In this document: positions 15,322 to 23,619 of the stretch, one piece after another
Layout of the letters: each line of letters opens with the position of its first letter
Numbering within the stretch: the stretch's first letter is position 1
Origin: Candidatus Poribacteria bacterium
Lineage (GTDB): Bacteria; Poribacteria; DTPJ01; WJIO01
NCBI GenBank assembly: GCA_014730235.1
Contig: WJIO01000115.1
Span: 1 to 30,424, forward strand
Direction: 5' to 3'
DNA length: 30,424 nt
Notes under the pieces: model-generated
The model's input: the letters and a program-made list of their open reading frames with translations, nothing else
What the model was told of the DNA's origin: nothing
The model's database searches: none
Translations under genes and position numbers: made by a program

Positions 15322-17182
15322 TTCTCCGGTGATATAGCCACCATTCTACTGTAAGTATCAACAGAGCTATAAGAATTAAAAAAAACCATATCTCTTGTCT
15401 CACTGCAATTTTTTCGGTGGAGCTTGCTAACTGGCTTTGTTCAGTAGTAACTCTTTCTTTGGCTCTTATGTCGGATTCTGCCGGATCAAGAAGATTCACT
15501 GATACTTTTTTTGTAAAACTTTCACCCTCAAATTCATAAACGCCTGCTGTATAGGTTTCACCAAACAGCAATTTATTATTCTCCGGTTTTATATAAACGC
15601 TTGAACCATCGGGTTTATTTACCTTTATTGTCTGGTTTTCATGTTTTTCAGGTAGTGAAATTTCAGCCAAATCCCCTGTTTTTAATGTGCTTGATGGTGA
15701 TGTTTCACCGTAAACTGCCCATCTGATTAAATTTGCCGTAAAGATAGGAAAATCCGGAAGCATAGAAAAATCACTTGAGGTAACAGGATATATTGGAAAG
15801 GTTAATACAGCGACCCGACGATCTGACTGCCGACCGGCCCAAATCATAACTCCTGTGTCCGATTCCAGCAGAGGCATCATCCATGAAGGCATAGTGTAGT
15901 TATAATTTTCAGCAGTTCTCAAGCTTGATAAATCAAGGAATCGCATCACAGGATGAAATCTATCCCAATTGATTATTTTAGGGGATTGAGAAGCTGATAC
16001 AAATTCACCAAAAGGAAGGTTCCGCCTCGGGTTTACAATAATAGTATGTTTGTCAGGAATTTCCGAAGGTACATAGCTGTCGAAAATCACCAAATCATAA
16101 TTTTTGCTGAGTCTATTAGTAGAATATAGTTCTGGTTTGATTTTTGTGAAATTGATTGGCAAGTCTGAAGTTTTTATAGCGGCTTCAAGAAACGGATTAA
16201 CACGACTTACTAAGGCCACCTCAATAACCTCTGGATTGTCAATAACATAATAAGCCTGATTATCCAGAATCAGATCGTCATTGCTGTCAATTCTAGCTTT
16301 TATGACACCTTTGTTATATACAATATCCTCTATAACTAAAGACCTTCGCTCCTGAGGTGATAAATTTAACTCCTGTATATAGATCAATTCATCGTCATGA
16401 TATAATTCAAGAATTAAATTTTCCTTCTTCAAGTCCGTGAAATTTTGCAAGGCTATGAAAATCTGGCTTGTTGATGGATAATAATGACTATGATCTAAAG
16501 CCATGGATACTATCCCTACATTTTGTGCATCAGGATTGCCAAAACTTATGAAATTTAAATTAATATTATCAGAGATTGTTTTATCGGATATTCCTGCTTT
16601 ATTATCACTGTATATAAATATGTTTACTTCCTGATTTTCACCGACCAGTGATGATGCCAGTCCCATCGCACCTTTTATATCGGTAGTGGTATCTAATGGT
16701 TTAATATCCAGTATTGTATCCCTTAATTTGTCCTTATCAGAGCTGAAACCAGAAACGATTCTTGGTGGATTTCCCGCTGTTATTATTGCCGCTTTGTTTT
16801 CATCAGAAAAACTGCTTATCACTTCCAGAGCTGAGTTCCTCGCTTTTTGTAAACGACTTTGCCCTTTATCCCTGGCTTTCATACTTGCTGAATTGTCAAT
16901 TATAAGTATATTATTATTTCCCGAAAACTCCCAACCGGTGAAATATGGCCTGGCAACAGCTAATACGGTCAAAACTAAAAATATAATCTGCAATGGAAGG
17001 AGTATATTTTTCCGAAGCCTTTGGAATGGCGTATTGGCCTTTATATCCTGCATAACCTGTTCCCACAATAGATTGCTGGAAATAACGTATTTCCTGAGCT
17101 TTAGTTTGAGAATATAAAGTAATACCAGAGGAGGGATAAGGAAAAGAAGTAAAATAAGGGAATAGGGTTTAAGTAAATCCAT
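15311..17182 (-). CDS. BatA/von Willebrand factor type A domain membrane protein
   Basis: This 623-residue protein starts with an N-terminal BatA-type membrane region: a helix at 7-28, a cytoplasmic LKLRKYVISS segment, and a second helix at about 59-78 ending in ARPYF. A von Willebrand A domain follows, with a complete MIDAS start DNSAS (96-100) and DTTTD (about 163-167), so it probably binds a divalent cation. A long beta-rich extracytoplasmic portion leads to a last helix near 597-615 and a basic tail. Such proteins are found in Bat-type operons with MoxR ATPases and DUF58 proteins, but none of those is present here. It lies 89 bp after the 137-residue helical protein gene, with a long hairpin between them. 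The role in envelope assembly or stress is inferred only from the family. Confidence 0.85.
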   Translation of the reverse strand: MDLLKPYSLILLLFLIPPLVLLYILKLKLRKYVISSNLLWEQVMQDIKANTPFQRLRKNILLPLQIIFLVLTVLAVARPYFTGWEFSGNNNILIIDNSASMKARDKGQSRLQKARNSALEVISSFSDENKAAIITAGNPPRIVSGFSSDKDKLRDTILDIKPLDTTTDIKGAMGLASSLVGENQEVNIFIYSDNKAGISDKTISDNINLNFISFGNPDAQNVGIVSMALDHSHYYPSTSQIFIALQNFTDLKKENLILELYHDDELIYIQELNLSPQERRSLVIEDIVYNKGVIKARIDSNDDLILDNQAYYVIDNPEVIEVALVSRVNPFLEAAIKTSDLPINFTKIKPELYSTNRLSKNYDLVIFDSYVPSEIPDKHTIIVNPRRNLPFGEFVSASQSPKIINWDRFHPVMRFLDLSSLRTAENYNYTMPSWMMPLLESDTGVMIWAGRQSDRRVAVLTFPIYPVTSSDFSMLPDFPIFTANLIRWAVYGETSPSSTLKTGDLAEISLPEKHENQTIKVNKPDGSSVYIKPENNKLLFGETYTAGVYEFEGESFTKKVSVNLLDPAESDIRAKERVTTEQSQLASSTEKIAVRQEIWFFLILIALLILTVEWWLYHRRIMI

Positions 17183-17209
17183 TTTTTATCCACTTTGACA
17201 TAAAAGTGG

Positions 17210-17249
17210 TATAAGTTTTTGCAGGAAGTACCTCCTGCAAAAACTTATA
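17210..17249. repeat. Perfect 17-bp inverted repeat (hairpin) in the 17.2 kb intergenic gap
   Basis: Arms 17210-17226 and 17233-17249 are perfectly complementary around a 6-nt loop (AGTACC). The arm starts TATAAGTTTTTGCAGGA. The T-run lies in the 5' arm and the A-run in the 3' arm, the reverse of an intrinsic terminator, and no T-tract follows on either strand. It sits between the 137-residue protein gene and the vWA gene. It could still stabilise or attenuate the message. Confidence 0.8.
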
Positions 17250-17271
17250 AATATTATATTAGAAATTAGAA

Positions 17272-17685
17272 TCAGGCAACGCCAACTTCATCAAGCTGAG
17301 ATGATTCAAATTTCTTTCCGGCCATAGCTTCTTCTACTGCTTCCCGGAGTTCTTCTGCATCCAGAACATTGTATTCTTCTATTTTTTCACATTCTTTTAA
17401 AGCTTCTTCATATCTTTCTGTCTGCATCCAGAGCCTTGTTAGGTTCATGTGCATTTCCCGGAATACGCCAGGCCAGCTTTTATTGCCTTCATATTTTTCC
17501 AATAGTTCTGTAGTAAGTTTTTCTGTCTCTTTAACTGCCTCTTCTAATTCGTCATGTCTATCAAAGTTTGGATTCTTGTTCCTGGCGGTAAGCAAGTCTG
17601 AAACTCTATCGTAAGCCTGATAGGCTCTTTGTATTTCTCCATCTTTAGTTTTAAACAGTGCGATAATTTTTTCTTTTAGACCCAT
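17272..17685 (-). CDS. Small helical (TPR-like) protein of unknown function
   Basis: This 137-residue protein has no signal peptide or membrane segment and is rich in Glu, Lys and Leu. It is predicted all-helical: RAYQAYDRVSDLL, then a heptad-like stretch ELEEAVKETEKLTTELL, and then MNLTRLWMQTERYEEALKEC, which fits one tetratricopeptide repeat. I recognise no named family. The start is firm: GGAGGT sits 8 nt before ATG 17685, and a strong promoter lies at 17739-17767. It precedes the vWA/BatA membrane protein on the same strand, so it might be an adaptor for it. The ATG-proximal sequence shares no feature with known toxins or antitoxins. Confidence 0.75.
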   Translation of the reverse strand: MGLKEKIIALFKTKDGEIQRAYQAYDRVSDLLTARNKNPNFDRHDELEEAVKETEKLTTELLEKYEGNKSWPGVFREMHMNLTRLWMQTERYEEALKECEKIEEYNVLDAEELREAVEEAMAGKKFESSQLDEVGVA

Positions 17686-17738
17686 ATCAGGTACCTCCGA
17701 AAATAATTTTAAAATATAACTTTTTTCTTTGCCTTTTG

Positions 17739-17767
17739 ATTATATCAAAAACTTATACCTTAGTCAA
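17739..17767 (-). promoter_or_regulatory. Sigma-70-type promoter for the 137-residue protein gene
   Basis: On the minus strand, -35 TTGACT (17767-17762), exactly 17 nt of spacer and a perfect -10 TATAAT (17744-17739) precede the gene by about 55 nt. The spacer contains GGTATAAGTTTTTG (17759-17746). The same 14-mer occurs on the plus strand at 17208-17221, in the hairpin on the other side of the gene. Confidence 0.8.
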
Positions 17768-17814
17768 CCAGGGTTTCTTATCACCAAGCATAAAATTTAT
17801 GTCTGTGGAAACTC

Positions 17815-18001
17815 TGGCTCTTCCGGGTTTAGTGTGGTAAAGATAAGAAACTTCTTTATGCTGTCATTCCTGCGGAAGCAGGAATCTAGCCTTTATGGGG
17901 ATCTACTGGATTCCTGCTTCCGCAGGAATGACAAATGGAGGATATTTTTTTCTTAATTGGACAATGTCTTTTACACCTCCACATTAAAACTGGATAAGCC
18001 A
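17815..18001. mobile_element. MITE-like element A with nested inverted repeats
   Basis: This 187-bp unit has imperfect terminal inverted repeats (about 23 bp, 17815-17837 and 17979-18001; left end TGGCTCTTCCGG, right end GGATAAGCCA). Inside are two copies of the core palindrome facing each other as perfect 25-bp arms (17862-17886 and 17909-17933). It has no coding capacity. The left end and the run up to the core are clearly related to element B at 19.1 kb. Outside it, ACCAAGCATAAA (17783-17794) has an inverted counterpart at 18070-18081, so it may be nested within an older element. This explains most of the gene-free stretch 17686-18102; 18002-18060 shows nothing I recognise. Confidence 0.7.
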
Positions 18002-18102
18002 AAACTTCTGATACAGACTAAAAACTTTATTTGTTACTCCGTTCTTCGCAATAACACAGGGATGTAAAATTTATGCTTGGTTTGCTTATTTAAAAACCCT
18101 AC

Positions 18103-19080
18103 TTATTCATTAACAAAAAAGTGGTAAGTTGTAATCCATTCTTCGGACTGCCCCGGATCAAGTTCCATGTATATGTAAGGTTCAGGGCAAATTGTCCTGC
18201 TCATGGTCCAGAAGTTAAACATATCTAAGGGTTTATCACCATTTATCTTAACCCCGGCCCCGGTTTTTAAATTCTGGATTATTATCTGGTGGTGGTTTAT
18301 AGTATCGTTAAAACCTTCCAGTTCTGTAAATAATGAACCGGTTTCCAGATCTTTTTTGAAAACAAGGTTTTTGCCCTCAACTTCTATATAATCCTTCAAA
18401 TTCCGCTTTATTTCAGGTTCAAATGGAAAATTTATCTTATAATTTCTGCCTATATTTGTTTTATCGATCATGAAAAAGTTGTGGTTATACTGATGGGTTT
18501 TTATAACTTTTGAACCGGTATTTTTGAGCTTATGGTATATAGTAAACTCCGGTTCGTTCCTTGTCAGGTTTATCTTTTTCAGGTATGAATATCCCCATCC
18601 GTCATCGGTGTTGAATTCCTGCCGGAATTCTATCCAGTCAGTTCCCCTGTTTATTACCCACGATCCGGGTCTGAGGATTTTATATTTTTTGCCAAAGCTA
18701 TACACATCTTCATCTGGCTTTTCCAAAAGGCCTATGCCGATCTTGATAAAGGGTTCACCGGGTTTGGCTTCGGCATAACCCAACGCTGAACCATTGGTTC
18801 TGAATTCCTCCACAGGCCCGATAATATCGTCATGGTTTGCGGGATCATGGGTGTCCTTCCATTCCTCAAAATACGTGTGGTTTTTGTATTCAACCTGAGA
18901 TATAACACCAGACCAGTCAAACCGGGTTCCCCGATAATAACCTTCTTGGCCATCGGGCAGATATAAGTCTATTTTTATCTCAGAATTGACTAACGTTGCC
19001 CTGGGATATTGGTCATAATTCCCAGTTGCACCTGATAATGCTATTACCGATAAACCCATTAAAAATACTGCGCTTCGCAT
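18103..19080 (-). CDS. Secreted protein with possible mutarotase-like beta-sandwich fold
   Basis: This is a 325-residue exported protein. Its signal peptide is MRSAVFLMGLSVIALSGATG; there is no lipobox cysteine. The mature part is beta-rich, with many aromatic and acidic residues. Segments such as YYRGTRFDWSGVI near the start, DWIEFRQEF in the middle and HQYNHNFFMID are reminiscent of the galactose-mutarotase fold seen in aldose epimerase-like and carbohydrate-lyase accessory domains. The start was moved to ATG 19080 because AAGGGGGA lies directly upstream and the signal peptide begins there; an ATG at 19128 would add 16 charged residues in front of it. The gene is bracketed by MITE-like elements, so it is probably its own transcription unit. 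Function unknown. Confidence 0.7.
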   Translation of the reverse strand: MRSAVFLMGLSVIALSGATGNYDQYPRATLVNSEIKIDLYLPDGQEGYYRGTRFDWSGVISQVEYKNHTYFEEWKDTHDPANHDDIIGPVEEFRTNGSALGYAEAKPGEPFIKIGIGLLEKPDEDVYSFGKKYKILRPGSWVINRGTDWIEFRQEFNTDDGWGYSYLKKINLTRNEPEFTIYHKLKNTGSKVIKTHQYNHNFFMIDKTNIGRNYKINFPFEPEIKRNLKDYIEVEGKNLVFKKDLETGSLFTELEGFNDTINHHQIIIQNLKTGAGVKINGDKPLDMFNFWTMSRTICPEPYIYMELDPGQSEEWITTYHFFVNE

Positions 19081-19142
19081 GTCGATCCCCCTTAAGTCAG
19101 TGACATTTTCCTTGATATACCTTTTCAAAAGGAAAAATGAAA

Positions 19143-19274
19143 AATTCTGGTTCTTCCGGTTTTAAGGTGGTAAATATAAGGAAGTTCCTTATGCTGTCAT
19201 TCCTGCGAAAGCAGGAATGACAAGCTGAGAGAATTTTCAATTATAACCACCCTAAATCCGAAAGAACCAAAATT
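19143..19274. mobile_element. MITE-like element B with terminal inverted repeats and core hairpin
   Basis: Terminal inverted repeats of about 29 bp (19143-19171 and 19246-19274) match at roughly 25 positions; the left has GGTTCTTCCGG and the right CCGAAAGAACC. They enclose the core hairpin 19195-19222 (12-bp perfect arms, GAAA loop). There is no ORF. The unit fills the gap between the transglutaminase gene stop (19278) and the leader of the exported-protein gene. No clear target duplication is seen; the flanks are A/T-rich. Confidence 0.75.
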
Positions 19275-19277
19275 GTA

Positions 19278-21959
19278 TTATCTTGTAAGAATTATATGGG
19301 CATTGTCCTCTCGGGCGGCTGTTTCCATGAATTGCTTGAAGTTTTGATAATTATCAACCGGAATAATCGGCTTGTTAATCTTAAGGGATACGCTGTAATT
19401 AACTTCCGATTCCTGACTATTCTGATATTTTCGACTAAAAGATCCAAAACTGTGCTCTGTATTCCTGTCAGCAGGTAGAGAAATTCTGCTGAATTCTTCG
19501 GGTATGGAAATCTTTAAATCCTTGCCAACTTCCATGTTATAACCCAGATCAAAGTCATACTCCCTTTCTGAAAGTCCCACAAGAGCGGCATAGGAGGAAA
19601 AACCCTCGCTGGGCAGGGGAAATACCAGCATATCGTCAGTCTTAAGGCTGTAATCAGGACATGAAAAATCCACCTTTATACTCAGGGGTTTTTCAAAGTC
19701 TTTCAGGTCAGATATAGACACCTTTTGAATTTGTATACCCGGATACCTCTGGTTAAGTATGTTTTGCAAAAAATCCTGCCGTTTATGGGGTTTAATCAGG
19801 CTATATATCTCCCTTAGATACATGTCGGCCTGGCCTGTAACCACAGTTTCCTCCCATCCGCTTATGTCACCCTCGGCTGAAAGGGAAATCTGGCTGTCCG
19901 AATATGTTTTATTCATGAACGATGGAAATACCGGGGTTTCTACAAACTCACCTTTTTCCTTGCCGATAACAAAGGCTTTGCGTCCCTGGTCACCCGCTGG
20001 TAGATCGCCGTATTTGCATGTGGCCACTGTAGGATCAAGCCAGACGTAGCTTCCATCCTCAGCCGGGACGGCGGCTATTACATGGGAGAATTGGGCTATC
20101 GACGGCAGGTATTTATCAACTCTTCGATGAGGGGCCGGGCTTATAAGCACCTGATGTGCCTCAATACCCGCCTCTTTCAGCATTGTAACCAGAAGCGTAA
20201 CTTTATCTTTGCAGTCGCCGTACCTATGTCTCAAGACTTCCGATGCAGAATATGGCTGGTACGCTCCTTGTCCAAGTTCAATACCAACATAGCGAATTTC
20301 CGAAGCCACAAAACGGAATATGGCCTTTACTTTTTCCTCAATAGTTGGTTTATTTTCTATTAATTCCGCAACTTTCACCTTAACAGCTTGGTCTGCATTT
20401 TCCTGAGGTTCGGCCAGTTCCTTATACCAATCATAAACGTCATCCCATGAATCGGCGCTGGAAAATAGTAATAACGGTGCTACTTCCTGGAACGGCGGCA
20501 TAGCCACCTCCAGGTCAACAGGTTGGTTATTTTTTGAAATCCATATATATGTCATCCTTCCATCGTCGTCTTCGGTTATTACCGGTTCAATATCCGCATT
20601 ATACAGCTTCCACTTGATCTCAATATCTTTCCTTATACGCAGAACGCACTTGGCGTTAAGAACCGGCTCGATCCACTGAAAATTCATACCTCCGTATATC
20701 CAGAACCTTTCAGTTGCTGCCGTTGCGTCGGTAATGGTCGCTTTGTACTCTATAATGGCATCGGGCTGCAAGGCTGGCATGGAGATAATCTTCAGCATGG
20801 TATCAGAATATAAATTATATTCCGATAATCCCGGCGGCGTAACGTCATGGAAAGCATCATCGGCAGCCTCTACAACTGTGCCATCGGGCAAAATAGTTCT
20901 GGCCACGTTTACTCCTATATTTTGCGCTCTTACGTTAAAGGGAATGGCTATCTCTCCGAATTCGGCAATCCCTCTTTTATCCAGTATCTTTACTATCTGA
21001 TGTACGGTGTAACGGGTAAGGCCTTCGTTGGTTATCTCGTAGCTGAGTTTATCCAGCAAAACCACAGCACCATCCCCCGGATATTCTTCAGCATCCGGGG
21101 CGTTCTTTATGTATTCGTCAACGTCCTCTTTTACTATCTCAACCGGTGGAATAGCATAATAACTCAGGGTACTGTATTCCTGGGCAGCCAGAGCATTGGT
21201 GGGATCCATCTTGAGAACAGTCTCAAACTCTTTTATGGCATCTTCATAACGCTCCATCTTTTTATAGACCGTACCCAGGTAGTTATGGGCATCCTTGTCT
21301 TTGGGGAAGTGTTCCAGGGTTTTCTGAAATTCGGCTATAGCTTCCTCATATCTACCGGCATCGCGATATACCCGCCCGAGATAATTATGGGTATCCCTGC
21401 TTTCCGGATCGTCCATCTCCGGGTCTAAGGCCACAGCCTTCTGAAGGGTTTCTATAGCCTGGTCATAGCGACCTAGCATACCATAGGACAAACCAAGCTG
21501 GTTCAGGCTATACAAGTTATTTGGCTCTGCCTCTACTGCCTTTTCAAATTCTTTAGCAGCTTCCTTCCATTTTTCCTGACTTATGTATATATAACCCCTG
21601 TAGTTATAAGCATGGGCATAATTTGGGTTTATCTCAGTAAGTTTACCGAATTCCTCCAGGGCCAGGTCGTTGTTACCCTGACTGGCATGGGCTTCAGCTA
21701 ATTTTCTTCGGGCATTTATGTTGTTTGGGTCTAATCCCAGGGCTGCGTTATATTCCTCCACAGCCTGATTATATTCCCCCTTCTTCAGCAGTTCATCGGC
21801 CTGCTGAATATAAAACCTCACCTCACCCATAGGCACTGGTTCTGGCTTTGTTGTCCTGAACATGGAACAACCGGAAAATGTCATGAATAATATCAACACT
21901 AAAACAAGTTTTATTAAATTGCCGAAATGTGATCCGACATGAAGTTTAATATTTTTCAT
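19278..21959 (-). CDS. Lipoprotein with TPR repeats, DUF3857 and transglutaminase-like domain
   Basis: This 893-residue envelope protein has a lipobox signal peptide (LFMTFSGC, lipidated C31). About six tetratricopeptide repeats (46-265) end in helices such as ALGLDPNN and VLKMDPTN. A DUF3857 beta domain follows (about 300-490), then a transglutaminase/protease-like core (about 540-650) with the full triad: C583 in YGDCKDK, H626 in FSHVIA and D642 in WLDPT. A C-terminal beta-rich region (DUF2135/DUF3858-like) follows. The TPR part should bind partner proteins; the transglutaminase fold may act as a peptidase or crosslinker. The domain pair is common in Bacteroidetes and Planctomycetes, without a settled function. 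It follows the MFS gene by 14 bp and is probably last in the operon. Confidence 0.9.
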   Translation of the reverse strand: MKNIKLHVGSHFGNLIKLVLVLILFMTFSGCSMFRTTKPEPVPMGEVRFYIQQADELLKKGEYNQAVEEYNAALGLDPNNINARRKLAEAHASQGNNDLALEEFGKLTEINPNYAHAYNYRGYIYISQEKWKEAAKEFEKAVEAEPNNLYSLNQLGLSYGMLGRYDQAIETLQKAVALDPEMDDPESRDTHNYLGRVYRDAGRYEEAIAEFQKTLEHFPKDKDAHNYLGTVYKKMERYEDAIKEFETVLKMDPTNALAAQEYSTLSYYAIPPVEIVKEDVDEYIKNAPDAEEYPGDGAVVLLDKLSYEITNEGLTRYTVHQIVKILDKRGIAEFGEIAIPFNVRAQNIGVNVARTILPDGTVVEAADDAFHDVTPPGLSEYNLYSDTMLKIISMPALQPDAIIEYKATITDATAATERFWIYGGMNFQWIEPVLNAKCVLRIRKDIEIKWKLYNADIEPVITEDDDGRMTYIWISKNNQPVDLEVAMPPFQEVAPLLLFSSADSWDDVYDWYKELAEPQENADQAVKVKVAELIENKPTIEEKVKAIFRFVASEIRYVGIELGQGAYQPYSASEVLRHRYGDCKDKVTLLVTMLKEAGIEAHQVLISPAPHRRVDKYLPSIAQFSHVIAAVPAEDGSYVWLDPTVATCKYGDLPAGDQGRKAFVIGKEKGEFVETPVFPSFMNKTYSDSQISLSAEGDISGWEETVVTGQADMYLREIYSLIKPHKRQDFLQNILNQRYPGIQIQKVSISDLKDFEKPLSIKVDFSCPDYSLKTDDMLVFPLPSEGFSSYAALVGLSEREYDFDLGYNMEVGKDLKISIPEEFSRISLPADRNTEHSFGSFSRKYQNSQESEVNYSVSLKINKPIIPVDNYQNFKQFMETAAREDNAHIILTR

Positions 21960-21973
21960 TTTATACTCCCAAC

Positions 21974-23242
21974 CTACAAATCTATTCTCTGAGTTCGAGG
22001 TTCTTTAACTCCTGTAATAAAAATCAACAATCCAATAGAAATTATAATAGATGTAATAATAAAAACAGTCGGCAGGTTAAACATATCACCGATTAATCCA
22101 CCCATCAGCGGGGCAACGGCTGTAAATGGTGCTCTTATGGTGTTTGTCAGTCCGATATAAGTAGGTCTTTCCTCTGGCTCTGAGAACTCCAAAACAATAC
22201 TTAACCTTGCAATTACACTGGCGCTTAGAGACATTCCGGTAACAGCAAAGACGACGTAAAACATATATGTAGAATTGGCAAATGCGGCTATTAATGTACT
22301 CAGTACAGAAAACAACGCGCTGGCCTCCATTACTATTTTATGTCCCTTTCGGTCTCCAAGATAACCCCATAAGGGATTGGTTATAGTCTGGAAAAAAAGG
22401 GTTATAGCGGTAAATAATCCAATATCGTCGCCGGAAAGCTTAAGCCTGTCTATGGCATGCACTGTAAAGAAACCCGAGGCCATTGTCGCCATACTTATGA
22501 TTACCATTGCTATAAGAAAACGAAAGTAGTTCCGATTGGTTCTAGTTATATTTAACAATTCGCCCAGATAGCTTTTTAGATCAGAAGGACATTTAACGAC
22601 AGGATATTCAGGCTCTCTGGTCAATCCAACAAAAACAAGGGATATGGATGTGGATATAAAGGCCACCATGAAACACGCGCTGAAATTTCCGGGGAAAGCG
22701 GTCTTTTCCAGAAGATATCCGGCGATCAACGCACCAATTACACCTAATCCGTTTCCGATAAAATTACTCAGTCCGAAGAACTTACCTCTTGTCCTTTCGG
22801 GTATAATTTTACCCATCATATCAAGCCAGGCCGGGGTATTAATTCCGCCGGCGAGGCAAAACACGCCGTATAATATCATAAAAGATGCCAGCTTCCACAT
22901 ACCCGGAATGCTTTTGGGCATGATAAACAACACCATAAAAAGCCAGGGAACACGTTCAAATAAACCAACAGCAAGGACAAAAGGTTTCTTGCGGCTGAAT
23001 TTCTCAACATATCTTGCTGACAGAAGCTGGGGCAGTAACCAACCGATGACGTTTATGGTGGGTATCATGCCGATCAGTATCTTTGATGAGGTAAATTTGC
23101 TAACAAATGCAGGTAATATAGTCAGTTGGGATGTAAAGCTCAGGGCTAAAGTGTAAAGGGCAAAGTCAATAACATTGACTGAGAAATTCCATTTTAGGTT
23201 CCGCTTTACAAAGGCATCAAATTCGCCCAGTTTGTTATTCAT
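21974..23242 (-). CDS. Major facilitator superfamily transporter
   Basis: This 422-residue integral membrane protein has about 12 hydrophobic segments. FSRKKPFVLAVGLFER fits the loop 2-3 motif of the family, and a second copy, LGDRKGHKIVMEASALF, lies between helices 8 and 9. TRGKFFGLSNFIGNGLGVIGA is a typical helix 5 motif. The substrate is unknown; the family includes sugar and drug/proton antiporters. Start ATG 23242 lies 2 nt after the stop of the 124-residue protein; a TTG at 23248 would overlap that stop as a TTGA. The next gene follows after 14 bp. Its place between a small helical protein and a transglutaminase lipoprotein does not suggest the cargo. Confidence 0.9.
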   Translation of the reverse strand: MNNKLGEFDAFVKRNLKWNFSVNVIDFALYTLALSFTSQLTILPAFVSKFTSSKILIGMIPTINVIGWLLPQLLSARYVEKFSRKKPFVLAVGLFERVPWLFMVLFIMPKSIPGMWKLASFMILYGVFCLAGGINTPAWLDMMGKIIPERTRGKFFGLSNFIGNGLGVIGALIAGYLLEKTAFPGNFSACFMVAFISTSISLVFVGLTREPEYPVVKCPSDLKSYLGELLNITRTNRNYFRFLIAMVIISMATMASGFFTVHAIDRLKLSGDDIGLFTAITLFFQTITNPLWGYLGDRKGHKIVMEASALFSVLSTLIAAFANSTYMFYVVFAVTGMSLSASVIARLSIVLEFSEPEERPTYIGLTNTIRAPFTAVAPLMGGLIGDMFNLPTVFIITSIIISIGLLIFITGVKEPRTQRIDL

Positions 23243-23244
23243 AC

Positions 23245-23619
23245 TCAACCAATGCTGTATTTTAGAAGCTTTGCTTCATTTTCATAAGTAGCCGCCAGTT
23301 TCAAAGCCGTCTGCGCTTCACGTTTTTTTCCCTGTTCCTTTAGCTCAGATGCCCTTTTATTCATTATCTTATATCCTTGTTCGTAACCTTCCAGCTTGAT
23401 TTTACCTATTTGCTGAGAATCAAAGGTTTTTTTTATCTTCTGTGCGTAGTCCAGGGCCAATTCCAGAGACATCTCCATACCAGAAACGTTCCCTAATCTG
23501 GCATATCGTCGGGCAAAATCCATGTTTTCGTCAACCAGTTCCTGCATCTCTTCTACGCTGTAATCATAGCCTTCCTCTTTTTTCTTCTTCTTTTTTCTGT
23601 GAAACAGCAAATTAAACAC
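23245..23619 (-). CDS. Small basic helical protein, unknown function
   Basis: This 124-residue protein has a short hydrophobic start, a polybasic run HRKKKKKK and three or four amphipathic helices with heptad character (EEMQELVDENMDFARRYAR, ELALDYAQKIKK, ALKLAATYENEAKLL). The helical pairs look TPR-like, but I recognise no family. The start is uncertain: GTG 23619 overlaps the queE stop by 8 bp, while TTG 23610 has AGAGGTG 6 nt upstream and would shorten the overlap to nothing. It is embedded between queE and the MFS gene with overlapping ends, so it is probably translated together with them. The lysine run is encoded by a long purine tract that could be slippery. Confidence 0.65.
   Translation of the reverse strand: MFNLLFHRKKKKKKEEGYDYSVEEMQELVDENMDFARRYARLGNVSGMEMSLELALDYAQKIKKTFDSQQIGKIKLEGYEQGYKIMNKRASELKEQGKKREAQTALKLAATYENEAKLLKYSIG

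Noticed and set aside
16686-17117. Plus-strand open frame of 143 codons in the vWA gene
   Set aside because: It is antisense to the MIDAS-containing domain, without a start signal or recognisable content.
17210-17249. Rho-independent terminator
   Set aside because: The T-run precedes and the A-run follows the GC part of the stem, and no T-tract follows on either strand.
17686-18102. CRISPR array from repeated palindromes
   Set aside because: There are only two facing palindrome copies with no regular spacers, and terminal inverted repeats explain the structure.
20847-21428. Open frame of 193 codons on the plus strand inside the TPR/transglutaminase gene
   Set aside because: It is antisense to a protein with clear repeats and has no ribosome site or family features, so it is a codon-bias shadow.
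22644-23156. Plus-strand open frame of 170 codons in the MFS gene
   Set aside because: It is antisense to membrane helices, a known source of spurious long frames.
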